Source: Isoetes taiwanensis
Taxonomy: Eukaryota > Streptophyta > Lycopodiopsida > Isoetales > Isoetaceae
NCBI GenBank assembly: GCA_021234155.1
Contig: JAJEKV010000047.1
Span: 1,294,494 to 1,358,493, forward strand
Length of the DNA: 64,000 nucleotides
Direction: 5' to 3'
The position numbers and the translations under genes were made by a program. The notes beneath the pieces are model-generated. The model was not told where the DNA came from. It saw only the letters and a program-made list of their open reading frames with translations, and searched no databases. Below, piece by piece: positions 12,114 to 22,707 of this stretch; the stretch's first letter is position 1, and each line of letters starts with the position of its first letter.

Positions 12114-13601
12114 AGACATGCTCGTTGCAAGAGCTCTGTTCTTTGATTTTTCCACTTTTCTCATTTCAACTCCTACAAGCTATGGTGATGGCATTCCATA
12201 GCTCCTTCTGTGCTTTTGGCCATGTGTTTTATAAAGCAACAGATCCTTGATGAAGATTCAGGATTTTGGAGTTGATCGACAAGAAATAACAGGCAGAGCT
12301 TCAGATTTGGGCACTTGATTCAATGGTTCAAAGCAGTGCGGGAGGCTTATAGCGCAAAGCAGTGTTGGAGGCTTATAGCCCAAAGCATATATCAGTCCAA
12401 AAGAGTAAAATTTAGATGAGTAGCTTCATTTATCTGTTAAAAGTATTTTCATTCACTCTGCTTACATCACAGGAAACCCAATCCGGCAAGCACTAATCTG
12501 AACACAAAAGCTAGAAGCTATGGCAATGGAATTCTCTAGCTGCTTATGTGATTCCGCCAGGTGAAAATCACAAATAAAAAACACAAAGCTCCTTCTGCGC
12601 TTCTGTTCTTATTATGCCTTTTGTTTTGAACAAAGCTCTTCTATCTGTTCTGCAGCCCCTAAAAAAAGGGGATAGGCTATGACCATTTCTTTGTTTTGCA
12701 GGCTAGGGCTATGACAGGTTCTATAAAAACATAGAAAGGAGTATTGTTAATGGAAAAAAAAGACTGGTAACTAAGCGAACCTGTTAGGCAGAATTGAAAG
12801 GCCCAACTTCCATTCCGCGATGTAGGGGTTTGACACGTGTCAACATTGAAATGCCCGCCACATAAAAATGGCGACCCAGTTTCTATATTATTTATTTTGT
12901 GTGATTGCCTTGGGAAGAACCACCCCCAAGGATCACTTTGGGGATATCCAGCCCGATGGAATCCCCAGCAGCAAGTCCCACCTAAAGGAATCACCCCTCT
13001 ATAGTAAAGTTCTTAATGTTGGACTAATCTTTGGAATGTTAAGAGTGTCTTCTATCTTAATTTTTTTGGTTTTTTATCCATGGTTTTTGAAACATTGAAG
13101 AAACAATGATAATTGAACCTGGAATTTGCAGTATTCTTTATTTTTTAATCCTGTGCACAAGAAAAAACCTGGTAATTCTCATATCTAAAACATTGAAGTT
13201 GATTCAAATTCTTGTCATGCCTCCATAATCCAAAAACTCTAGATGTAGGAATTGTTTCGGGTTTTACTACAGTGTAGCAAGGCAGTAAGAAGATTCGATG
13301 ATGTACTATTATGAAAAAACTGCACAATGTTGATGGTCTGTAGATGATACTTAGCAGATTATTATAACTAATGATGAGACAGGAACTTCTGTTTAAGCTA
13401 AGGTGTCGTAAAAAGATTCTTGGTTTTTCCATCACTTATCAGATTGTGACACAAAATTTGGTTATTTGCCAATGGTTTGCTTGTTTTATCCCATGCTGAA
13501 GATCACTTACTAGACTATGACTGAAAATCAAAAATACAAATGTTGTTTTATTCCAACTTAAAACGAGCTTTCCGTCTCCATTTCTTTCGCCGTAGTTGGC
13601 T
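12114..13601. other. Intergenic
   Basis: No gene is supported. A short inexact duplication (AGCAGTG-GGAGGCTTATAGC) lies at 12333-12378. The CTTTTGTT-rich stretches look like ordinary AT-rich spacer. Confidence 0.4.
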
Positions 13602-13721
13602 ATGGAAGCTTTGCTACCAAAGAGTCGACGGGCTCGCAACTTTTTGTTAATTCTTCTTGGGCAGGGGGTCTCTCTCTTAGTGATTGCCACTGGATTCACC
13701 TCTAGCTTTTTGGCCCGCAAG
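13602..13721 (+). CDS. Orphan first exon of an SLC35F1/F2-like (DUF914) transporter
   Basis: Forty codons from ATG at 13602 to a donor AAG|GTGACT at 13721/13722. The text RRARNFLLILLGQGVSLLVI followed by ATGFTSSFLARK matches the first transmembrane segment of SLC35F1-type nucleotide-sugar/drug-metabolite transporters. In that family LGQ.LSLL..(S/A)TGFTSS.LA(K/R)+ begins the protein, and the next exon normally continues with GINAPTSQSF. I could not find that exon on the plus strand downstream; degenerate repeats and two Helitrons follow. It is either a fragment or the head of a gene split by insertions. The identity rests on one motif only. Confidence 0.5.
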
Positions 13722-14380
13722 GTGACTTCTTATATTTTTATTTTCCTCCCATTCATGACTTTCCCCCTCGAGTCCCTGAATTTGTGATCTGGATTATGGA
13801 TATGTGATGAGAGTTTCCAAAGCTCTGCCACTGTATTTTTTTAATTTAATTTTTTTTCACTACTAAAACTTTTAGAAAGGAACACAAAATAATATAGAAA
13901 CATGTAAATGGTACCTCAACAATTATTTATCTTTAATGAGCTCAAAACTACGTAGGTACTTACTCTCAAATACAATAGAGGAAATATATTTTTCTTTCGG
14001 TAAACTATTTGAGAACATTTACAATGGCTTTTTTTGTACACTTCAATAATAGAATTGATAAAATAAATAAAATAATATTGTCCTCTTGGTACGAGAACAT
14101 TTAGAATGGCATCTTTATGCACGAAATAATATTTTCCCCTTGGTAGGAGAACATTTAGAATGGCATCTTTGTGCACTTCAATCACAACATGGATGTTATG
14201 CTCAATATGCAAATTAATAGAGACATCCACATGGGTTTATGGGATTGTATCCAAACTTTGATAAAAAATTTAAGATTTGTTGTTTTTTGTGGTTGTGGGG
14301 CCCGCGCTACAGAACCTTAATTAATTGTCATTTTATGGTTGTGGGACTGCACTAGAGAAGCTTAGAAAATCTTGACAGGA
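13722..14380. other. Intergenic with a roughly 70-bp repeated segment
   Basis: AGAACATTTA(G/C)AATGGC(A/T)T plus a following TTTTGT/GCAC(T/G)TCAAT segment recurs at about 14012, 14093 and 14149, with CC(C)CTTGGTA(C/G)GAGAAC between. No gene is supported. Confidence 0.5.
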
Positions 14381-14985
14381 TGTTTGAGGATCAAAGGGGC
14401 GGTTTGATCTCGGGAATCTTATGAGAATCTTGAGGAACGCTTGTGGAACCTTAGGGGATATAGCGAAATATGAAGGGTATCAAGGAGAATCTTAGGGAAG
14501 TTTTTGTGAATGGTCATAGCATATTGAGGAATCCAGGCGAATTTTTATAGAATCTTAGAAAATCTAGGAAAATATACATAGAATCTTGAGGAATCTTGGG
14601 GAATCTAAAGGAATCTTCATGACATCTTTGAGAACCTAAGGGAATGTTGATGGAATCTTGGAGAATTTAGGGGAATCTTTATAGAATCTAAGGGTATCTA
14701 GAAGAATCTATGTAGAATCTTGGAAAAAGAGGAATCTTGGGACAATCTTTGAGGATCTAGGGGAATCACAAGAGAATATTAGGGAATCTATGGGGGAATC
14801 TTCAAAAAATAGCTGAGAATCTAGGATAATCTTGATAGAATCTAAGAGAATCTAGAGAAATCTTTATAGAATCTAATGGAATCTAGGAGAATCCACATAA
14901 AATCTTGGGAAATCTAGAGGAATCTTGGAATAATTTCTGGGAGTCCAGAGATATCTTTGTAGAATCTTAAGAATCTAGGGGGTTC
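14381..14985 (+). repeat. Degenerate GAATCTTxGGGAATCTA minisatellite
   Basis: About 600 bp built from dozens of degraded units of 8-20 bases around GAATCTT, GGAATCTA and AGAATCTT. For example AATCTAGGAGAATC and GGGGAATCTTTATAGAATC recur with varied spacing. Strong purine bias on this strand and no ORF. Confidence 0.8.
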
Positions 14986-15168
14986 GTTTTGCATGGTCGA
15001 CTTCATACAATTCCGTCTAAAATCCTGAGAATAAATACATTCAACTCGTATAGGCCCTGCACAATACAAAGACTTGTCTATATATATAATAGGGCAAGAA
15101 AATTAGGGCGGCTAGCCGACGCATGGGGATTGTGTGCCAATATAGAATGTTTCAATGGTTGTTGGTTG

Positions 15169-15240
15169 TTTGAACTATGATTCAAGCCACTTCACCCTCC
15201 GGCCATGGAGGGCAACCCTCCGTGCGCAGCACCTTGTTTA
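15169..15240 (+). repeat. Dispersed 70-bp repeat, copy 1
   Basis: TTTGAACTATGATT(C/T)AAGCCACTTCA(C/T), then CTCCG(G/A)CCATG(G/A)(A)GGGC and AACCCTCCGTGCGCAGCACC. It recurs almost unchanged at 56247-56316 in the same orientation. The block has an internal GGAGGGCAACCCTCC foldback. Confidence 0.75.
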
Positions 15241-15280
15241 ACATAGCATATTTAACCCATGGTCTGAAGGTACCCTAAGT

Positions 15281-15575
15281 GAATTTGTAAGGAAAACAAC
15301 CTTGGCTGCTAAAACATTATTATATAACAGGGGTTGTTAAGGAAACCAGCAAGTGAATTTGTAGGGGAAATAAACTTGGGTGCTAAAACACTCTTATATA
15401 CTAAGGGGTCGTTGAAAAGAGAGAAATATTGGCGGGCGCGATAAATTTCTTGTAAACGTAAAGGTAAAAAAATAAAGGTAAAAAGTATACTAAGGGGTCG
15501 TTGAAAAGAGAGAAATATTGGCGGGCGCGATAAATTTCTTGTAAACGTAAAGGTAAAAAAATAAAGGTAAAAAGG
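15281..15575 (+). repeat. Tandem array of roughly 75-89 bp units
   Basis: Two older units share GTGAATTTGTA(A/G)GG..AAA and CT(A)AAACA(T/C)T(A/C)TTATATA. They are followed by a near-perfect 89-bp duplication (about 15397-15485 and 15486-15574) containing CTAAGGGGTCGTTGAAAAGA and GGCGGGCGCGATAAATTTCT. The array stops about 45 bp short of the first Helitron. Confidence 0.85.
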
Positions 15576-15618
15576 TAAATGTTGTTGTGATCCTACCCTT
15601 ATAACAATAGCTAGGCTA

Positions 15619-18600
15619 TCTACTTACTTAAATTGTGTTGGGGGGTGTGTGTCCTCCTTTTTCCGGCCGCCGGTGGACATCGAAATCCGGCGAAAAAGCG
15701 AAATTTTAGCATCAGAAATTTGAAATCCGGCGAAAAAAATGAAATCCCCAAATTATGCACGTTTTTTCCCATTTCTTATTTCCTCTAAATTCAATTCTTA
15801 CACGCCCATTTACGTTTCGTTCCTGCAATTATCATTATCACGATTCAGCTAATTCGGCGGGAAGCAGACTGAGATTTGATGCAGGCGTTCCTCCTACACA
15901 CCCGAGATGCCTCCTTCTTTAATTATTTTCTCATTCCTTTCAAATGGCAGCAATCCTCCAGCAAACGCCCAGATTTTTTTGCATATGCCCAGATCTTTTG
16001 CATGAGAAAAAGGGTCGCCAGATTGTTAGCGCCAAAGAAGCCAGAAAGCACCGGATTTGACATTCGTGTAGGATTTTTGTTGCATTTAGGGTTTGATTCT
16101 TGCGGTAGATTAGTGTTTTGAATGGTGTTTAACCCGCGGCGCTCTTTCTTCATGCAGAAATGAGAGGATACGCTACAAAGAAACCAAGAAACAGAGGATT
16201 CGTGTAGTTTTCTTGCTCTTTCTTCATTTTTGTTCTTCATTTTTGCTCTGTTTCACAATAATCCCGGATTTGTAGGTAGTGCTAAAAAGATATAATCATG
16301 TTCAATCTCCCAAAATCTTCCAGTGGTTTTATTTGTTTCTTTCCTCCAGACAAAGAAAGATATGAACCACTAGAGTGATATGCAAAGAAGCCCGAGCCGA
16401 TGTTACTTTTTCTTCTACACTATGAATTGTAGCTGACCGCTTCACAACTAACAAGAGGATAAAGCCTGATATTTTTGCGCAGAAATGAAGCAGGTTCCTT
16501 AGCTAATGTGGGGCACTGAGTTTGCCAATCGAATACTTGCACACCCCAATCTCGCTATGCTTCTGGGACCACTGATGTTGGCAGCTCCAATGGTTTTCCA
16601 GTATGGTCAAAATCTGCAGAATAACCATTCCACTCCCCAGAAGCATGATGCATAAAACTAGCCCATCCATGCCAGATCTGTTGGGTTGTCGTCGGGAGGG
16701 GGAGCTCCACCTAAAAGCCTTCATTGATATTTTAGGTTCTGGCACAGTCTCCATTCTTCAGGATTCTACAGCTCCAAGTATCCGCTCTGATTCTATGCCA
16801 GCGAAATAAGAAAGGTGAACTGCGTCTCTATTGCACATGATTTTTTTAGGGCTCTGATCTTGCATTTTAATTTATTTTGATAGGTCTAAGAACAACATTC
16901 TAAATAAGGCGGAGGAGGTCACTCGAATACATATTCAAGGCTTTGACGTTAGTAGATATCAATTCGTTTGTCGGTAATGCCATCAGATGCCGTTTTCAGA
17001 GTTCCAGTTCTACATTTTCTGCTACCCACAAGCTCTTTAGAAGTTGTTGCCAGGTTCGTGTGTTTTGCAGTTCCCATTTGCTTGCTCATCTACAACTTAT
17101 TTCTACAGCTCTATTTGGGTCAAATATATGTGCATAAGTACTTTAAATCTGGACATGCATAAGTTAATAGCAGACTTTAGTTTATCCAGCTTATCCTATG
17201 CATCTGGTTTTCCAGCTACATTTTCAAAGTATAGCATTGTTCATGACCAAGGAGACATTTCCTGGGCATTCAACTCTTGACACATGCAAGAGGTATGATT
17301 AAAGGTAGTCATGATATTTGCTCGCTGTATTATTGTGCACAGAAGTCAAGTTGTTAGTAGAATAATAAAGTTTGTTCTTCTATTCTCTTTGTTTGAACCA
17401 TACACTGCTATGTTATCATCTTTTCCAAGATGTCTGGAGGCATGATAGATCTTCTCTGTGGAGAAAAGATGTGTTGTAAGTTTATTGTCTGTTGTGTTAA
17501 CTCTGTTTAAGACAAATCCTTTCTATTCCAGAGCAAAAACTGCAGATCTTTGTTTCAGATCTTGAGTTTATTCACTTATTTTCAATATATTTGAGGAAAA
17601 ACGTGTGTCCCTGGCATTCACCCCACGATATTATTCTGAGGGAAAAAGCCTTACCAGGCTTAGTATACCAAATTTACTATGAATTTCTCCTTTAATAGCA
17701 CTCTTCCTGCAAGGTCGAGGAGGGGCATACACATAATTTTAACTGCTCAAGATGTAGAAATGCAGGACAGTTGCAGGGTTGTATGTGGTTTTATTATTTC
17801 AGTTATTCATAATAGTTGGATATAGTTTACATATGCCTGGTCAGTCTGGAAAACGTTGTCCTCAACTATATGCATACCCATTTTCAGTTTCAAGTTACAT
17901 CGAAAATATTTGACCTAATGAATCATCCAAATAGGGATATTGGTCTGGATGTGGTTCCTCATAAAAGTGAAGAAATGGCTTCTAATCCTCTCATCAATGT
18001 CTGATATGCTGACCAAGATCCTACACCGCTGATTGAGATCGCTGATCTATGTGAGGGGATGTATGGCAGTGGAGCCGGTGGCAGTTTTCTTGGATCTCTT
18101 TTATCTATATTCCAGCTTATACATATAGCTTCCTCCTTGCTTCTGCTGATAGAAATTTGTTGGATAAGTAGATAGGAGCAAGATCAGATAATTCCTCTTT
18201 GTATTTGTGTTGAATTTGCTTTCTATGCAAGCTTACAGGGTGGTCTGCCATTTTGTTATTGAAGTGGAGCGGCGTAGATTAGATAACTATTTTGTTCGCA
18301 ATCTTTGAAATATCACCAGCTCCCGTTTCAATTCTTTGTGCACTCATTGTGTATACTTGAATGTATTGAATTTCTTTAATGAAATTTTGCTGAGTTGTAT
18401 AAGTTTTGATAATTTACATCGTAGGCATTGACATAAACAACTAACAACTCTTTTCAGAAAGATACAATATGCTAGAACATGTAAATATTCTTGGGATTAT
18501 ATAGGAATTTCACGAGAACATTTAATTAAGCTGCATCAACCGAGACTTTTATTGAACTTCACAAAGACTCTTAATTTAGTGGTGTTCTTAATTTAGTTGC

Positions 18601-19338
18601 ACCACTGACCAAAATCTTCATTGTGGTATAAGCTTTAGGTAAACAATGCACTACCTTGATTTCTTCATATTTTGTCCAATTAAACTTACTAAGTTTGACC
18701 TCAAATAATAATCGACATAGTTACACTTTATGTTGTGCACCAAAAATATCCCTAAATTTAATGTTGCCAACACTTTATGTTGTGCACCAAAAATATCCCT
18801 AAATTTAATGTTGCCAATAAATCATGATAGACAAAACGAACATGCAACACTCGCATTCAACAAATCAACAACGAATAAAATAATATTCACTCTTGCATCT
18901 CTTTCTATATCTCATTCCTAGCCAAAACGCATATTCTAGCCATCCAACCTTTTACCAATCCCAATATATCACGATCTTGCTAAATCCTGGCAACGTTGGG
19001 CACCTGAAGCACCTATTATTATAGCGACCTAGAGCGCAATGTCACATCAATTTGTTATTTGGTGAAATTTATGGATGCCAGGCATGTAACGTATGCGTAC
19101 TTAATCTTTTATTCATGTTTGGTGAAATTTATAGGATACGGACTAGATATGTCGTGCAACAAAGTTAATACATTGATGATACTTTTATTAGACAATTTCA
19201 ACAAAAAAAAGTGTCCATTCTTACAAGCATCAACCTGTCCTGTGGTGTTGTCAGAAGCTGCACATATGGACATTAAAAGACCGAGTAAAAACACATGCCA
19301 GGACATTGGCCCGGCAACGCCGGGCACACGTTTACTAG
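15619..19338 (+). mobile_element. Helitron 1 (non-autonomous)
   Basis: It begins with 5'-TC (TCTACTTACTTAAATTGTG) directly after an A. It ends with the Helitron 3' signature: a 7-bp hairpin GCCCGGC-AAC-GCCGGGC at 19309-19325, nine bases, then CTAG at 19335-19338 followed by T. The 5' block of about 115 bp is repeated at the start of the adjacent element. No Rep/helicase ORF is visible. The interior holds exon-like scraps. One begins at about 17891 after TTTTCAG (FQVTSKIFDLMNHPNRDIGL) and is interrupted by TGA at 18001-18003. These suggest captured gene fragments, but I cannot name the donor gene. Confidence 0.75.
18724..18817 (+). repeat. 47-bp tandem duplication inside Helitron 1
   Basis: Two consecutive, essentially identical 47-bp units starting CACTTTATGTTGTGCACC at 18724 and 18771. 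Confidence 0.9.
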
Positions 19339-21357
19339 TCTAGTTACTTAAATTGTGTTGGGGGGGGGTGTGTCCTCCTTTTTCCAGCCGCCGGTGGACA
19401 TCGAAATCCGGCGAAAAAGCGAAATTTTGGAATCCGAAAATCAAAATCCGGCAAGTGAAATTTTCAGGGCAAGGGGCAATTTTGGTTGGGGCTCCACATA
19501 CGTTTTTTTCTCCAGCTAATTTAACGGGCGTCATAATATTTTTTGCAGGGGCCGAGGATGCCGCCTTCTTCCTTCATCCCGCCTCCTTCCTTCATTCTCC
19601 TTGCAGCAGCGTTCCTTACATTCAAGATGCACCTTTCCTCTCAGAGCTTGCTTTGGTGCCCCCATAGCTTGACGTTTACAAATTTTGTACGCTCCTCCAT
19701 TCCGTCTGAAGAAGGCATGGTACCGGATAGCATGCTGGAGCTTGAGATTCAAACATTCAGGTAGATTATCTGTTTCATTTAGGGTTGTTTCTTGCTGTAA
19801 ATTTATTTGCCATCTATTGGCGTTTGTGCTTTCTATCTGCAGGCACTGAACCAGGGGAGTCGCTCAAATAGTAAACTCAGGCTTTATCCGTTCTTTTTTT
19901 TTAGCCTCCACTCTTCTCTCTGAAATGGCAGTTACCTCGGAAGGCGACGATCATGGCGGGGATTCTCCTCCTGCTTTGTCTCATTTTCCCAAACATTTCT
20001 TTTCTTTTGAAACAGGTGGTTGCAGAAGCAAGATATTCGTTCTTCCTCCTTTCCACCGCCCGGTCTCTGCTATAAGCTAAGAATCTGAGAGGATTCATTC
20101 ATGGCTTAGGGTTTTGCTATTATATCTCAATCGATGCTCAGAATTTGAACCGCCATCTTGAAGGTATTACAGGAATCAGTTAACATGGAACTGTGACTGT
20201 CTTCTTGACATGGCTATTTTTTATTATTTTTGATATTATCTGTGGCTGAATTTTCCAGCCGATTCGCTGAAACATCTCACTTTTTCCAGGAGCGGAGAAC
20301 AAGAAATGCCCAGCTTGCATTCATCTTTCAACACATGCATCCATTCCAGACAACAAATGCTGGCATTCCGTGAGTTTGAGGATACATATGCTCTGATTCC
20401 TTGCTTTTCCATGCTTGATTTGATGTTTTTAAAGGCATGTTGTCGATTTCGTTGCAGGGCTTCAAAATGGCAAATCCCAGAGTTTTTTTTGTCTTCCTAC
20501 CTTGAAGACTCGAAGTTGATCTGATCGCTTCAACATTTTTCAGTAGGTTAGGCGGAAGGCAGTTTTCCAGCGTCTTTTTTCTTTTAGCATCTGAAGTGTA
20601 TTCCTAAGCTAATTTTCGTTTCTTGCTTGCAGTTTTTTAGAGTCCAGATAACGAGTTGGAGATTCAAGAACTCCTAAATAGTAATGGTTTCTCTTCAAAT
20701 AGGGTTCCATGTAATCAGATGATCGTGTTTTGCCCATCTATCAAAGATAAAAAATTTGCTAACTTCTTCCTACTCACATTGAAGTTCATGCAGTGCTTTG
20801 CTTGCTGCGGCAGCCACAGCAGGTAATCTTCTTTGTCATATGAGGTATGTATTTCATTTATGTGTAAGTGTGCCCAGCTGCAGTTTTCTAAAAATGCTCT
20901 GGGATTTTTGAAAGCGTTGTTTTCTTGATAACTCATTTGACAACTTTGAGATGCTTGCTATGGACTGAATGTTTATTTAGTCTCCAGGTTCATTTCCAGT
21001 TTTTGATTTCTTGCCATGGGTCTTGCGTAAGACATAAGGTGCAGGTTGAACCAGTAAGAAGGTCCCAGATTGGAAAACAATGGCCTTTTATAGACACGCT
21101 TGCTGAAGAGGATAATGAACTTTTTTGGAGAAGCTCTCTGTTAGGCGAAAACAAGATATGTTGTTACATTTGACACACAAAGTATTACACATTCATTTGA
21201 AATGTAATTGAAATGTTAATACATACCAAACTGAGAATATTCAAGCATAGGCTTTGATGCCTAACATCATCTCTCTTCTTTATTTTACTTTTACATTGAG
21301 AAGGTGTTGAGTACGTGGAAATGTATTTATGCCCGACAACACGGGCATCGTCACTAG
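19339..21357 (+). mobile_element. Helitron 2 (non-autonomous), head-to-tail with Helitron 1
   Basis: It starts TCTAGTTACTTAAATTGTG at 19339, immediately after the CTAG of Helitron 1. Its first 110 bp or so match Helitron 1, including GCCGCCGGTGGACATCGAAA and TCCGGCGAAAAAGCGAAATT. The 3' end has a hairpin (AT)GCCCG-ACAACA-CGGGC(AT) at 21329-21348, five bases, then CTAG at 21354-21357. The next base is A rather than the usual T, so the 3' flank is not canonical. The interior has no replication/helicase ORF and no gene I recognise. Confidence 0.7.
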
Positions 21358-21560
21358 AGTATGATTTTAGAGAGGAACGTAGCTATGACAAATGTAAATG
21401 CCCCCAAATGTAAATGCTTCTACTCTATGAAGAATTCGCCAACTATAAATTCTTGCTCACAAGCTCTCCTAACCATTCTCCCTCACATTCCTTATAAAAC
21501 AAAAACAAACATGAGGTGAATATGCATCAACTCTTGCATGCTTCATCGTTTCACTACTCG

Positions 21561-21744
21561 AACGCTTGACATTTTGTGCAAGACATCGCTAAATACTCTT
21601 GCGTAACCACATTCATTATTTCATAATTTATTATGCTCTTGGGTAAATAGTGAACGCTTGACATTTTGTGCAAGACATCGCTAAATACTCTTGCGTAACC
21701 ACATTCATTATTTCATAATTTATTATGCTCTTGGGTAAATAATG
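21561..21744 (+). repeat. 92-bp tandem duplication
   Basis: Two 92-bp copies starting AACGCTTGACATTTTGTGCA at 21561 and 21653, nearly identical (GGGTAAATAGTG versus GGGTAAATAATG at the ends). They lie about 200 bp downstream of Helitron 2. Confidence 0.9.
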
Positions 21745-22148
21745 CTAGCAATGAGAACAAACTTGATTTATAGCAATAAGTTGGCTTATGCACAAGAGAC
21801 AGGAAATATCTTATGTCTTCAAGTTGGAATTAGTAGATCCCGACACCGATGACAACACTATAATTCCACAAAGGTGGTGACATGTTTCATTGCAAATCCA
21901 TGTTTGTTTAGGACGTGAAGCTATTGCAAATTGAACATGTTGAGGCAAGTACTTCTTACATTGTATTAATAGTTTTCAAGGTCTGCACTACATTCTAGAT
22001 TTTCCCAAGGACATTGATCTATGGTATGCTGATACATTTGAATTGTAGCAACTACGCTGAAGGACTATTGATGACTTCCTATCCTATTAGGTGAAGTCTA
22101 CCCAAGGGAACGTTGTTCCCGCGGATGTGCTTTGAGAGAGGTGGACAG

Positions 22149-22151
22149 ATG

Positions 22152-22198
<47 letters not shown>
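22149..22198 (+). repeat. (CTAT)n microsatellite
   Basis: About twelve perfect CTAT units. Confidence 0.95.
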
Positions 22199-22707
22199 TA
22201 AGTAATATAGTGTTTCGACGTACCTTCAATTGTTTGTCTCTTTTATTAGATGACAACGACATTGTGCACTGGCAAATTGGGATTTTAGTAGCAAAAGAAC
22301 TCATATGTGTTGGAACACGTAATGGAGCGCATTTTTGGGTCTTTTCAGCTGGAGGCGGCATCTGATTCTATAATACGAACCTGCCTTCGAAGTCTCTCAC
22401 CTGCTTGATAGCCGTGAAACATCCTCGACATTTCGAAGCAATGACTCACACGTGCATTTATCACTTTTACCCAAGCTAAGATGTTATCGTAGGAGAAAGT
22501 AAAGATATCTTGAAACATTTTTTTTTTTTTTTTTCAATTAAGATGATATCTTTTCTCAATGCTTTCCCCAATTTTACAGAACAAGAAAAGCTGATCACGT
22601 CATTTGAGATTTCTAACCGGCGTCAAAACCTGATATGGCGGGTATATTCATAAAAGCTTGATTGACCAGATCTTAAATTTTAAATTGATGACATCTATTT
22701 TTTGCAG
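22199..22707. other. Spacer upstream of the membrane-protein exons
   Basis: Missing 5' exons of the next gene may lie here, but I cannot identify one. An open stretch at 22200-22365 has no homologous motif. A poly(T) run lies at 22518-22534. Confidence 0.35.

Noticed and set aside
22132-22365. ORF over the (CTAT)n tract
   Set aside because: A microsatellite stays open by chance; no motif follows it.
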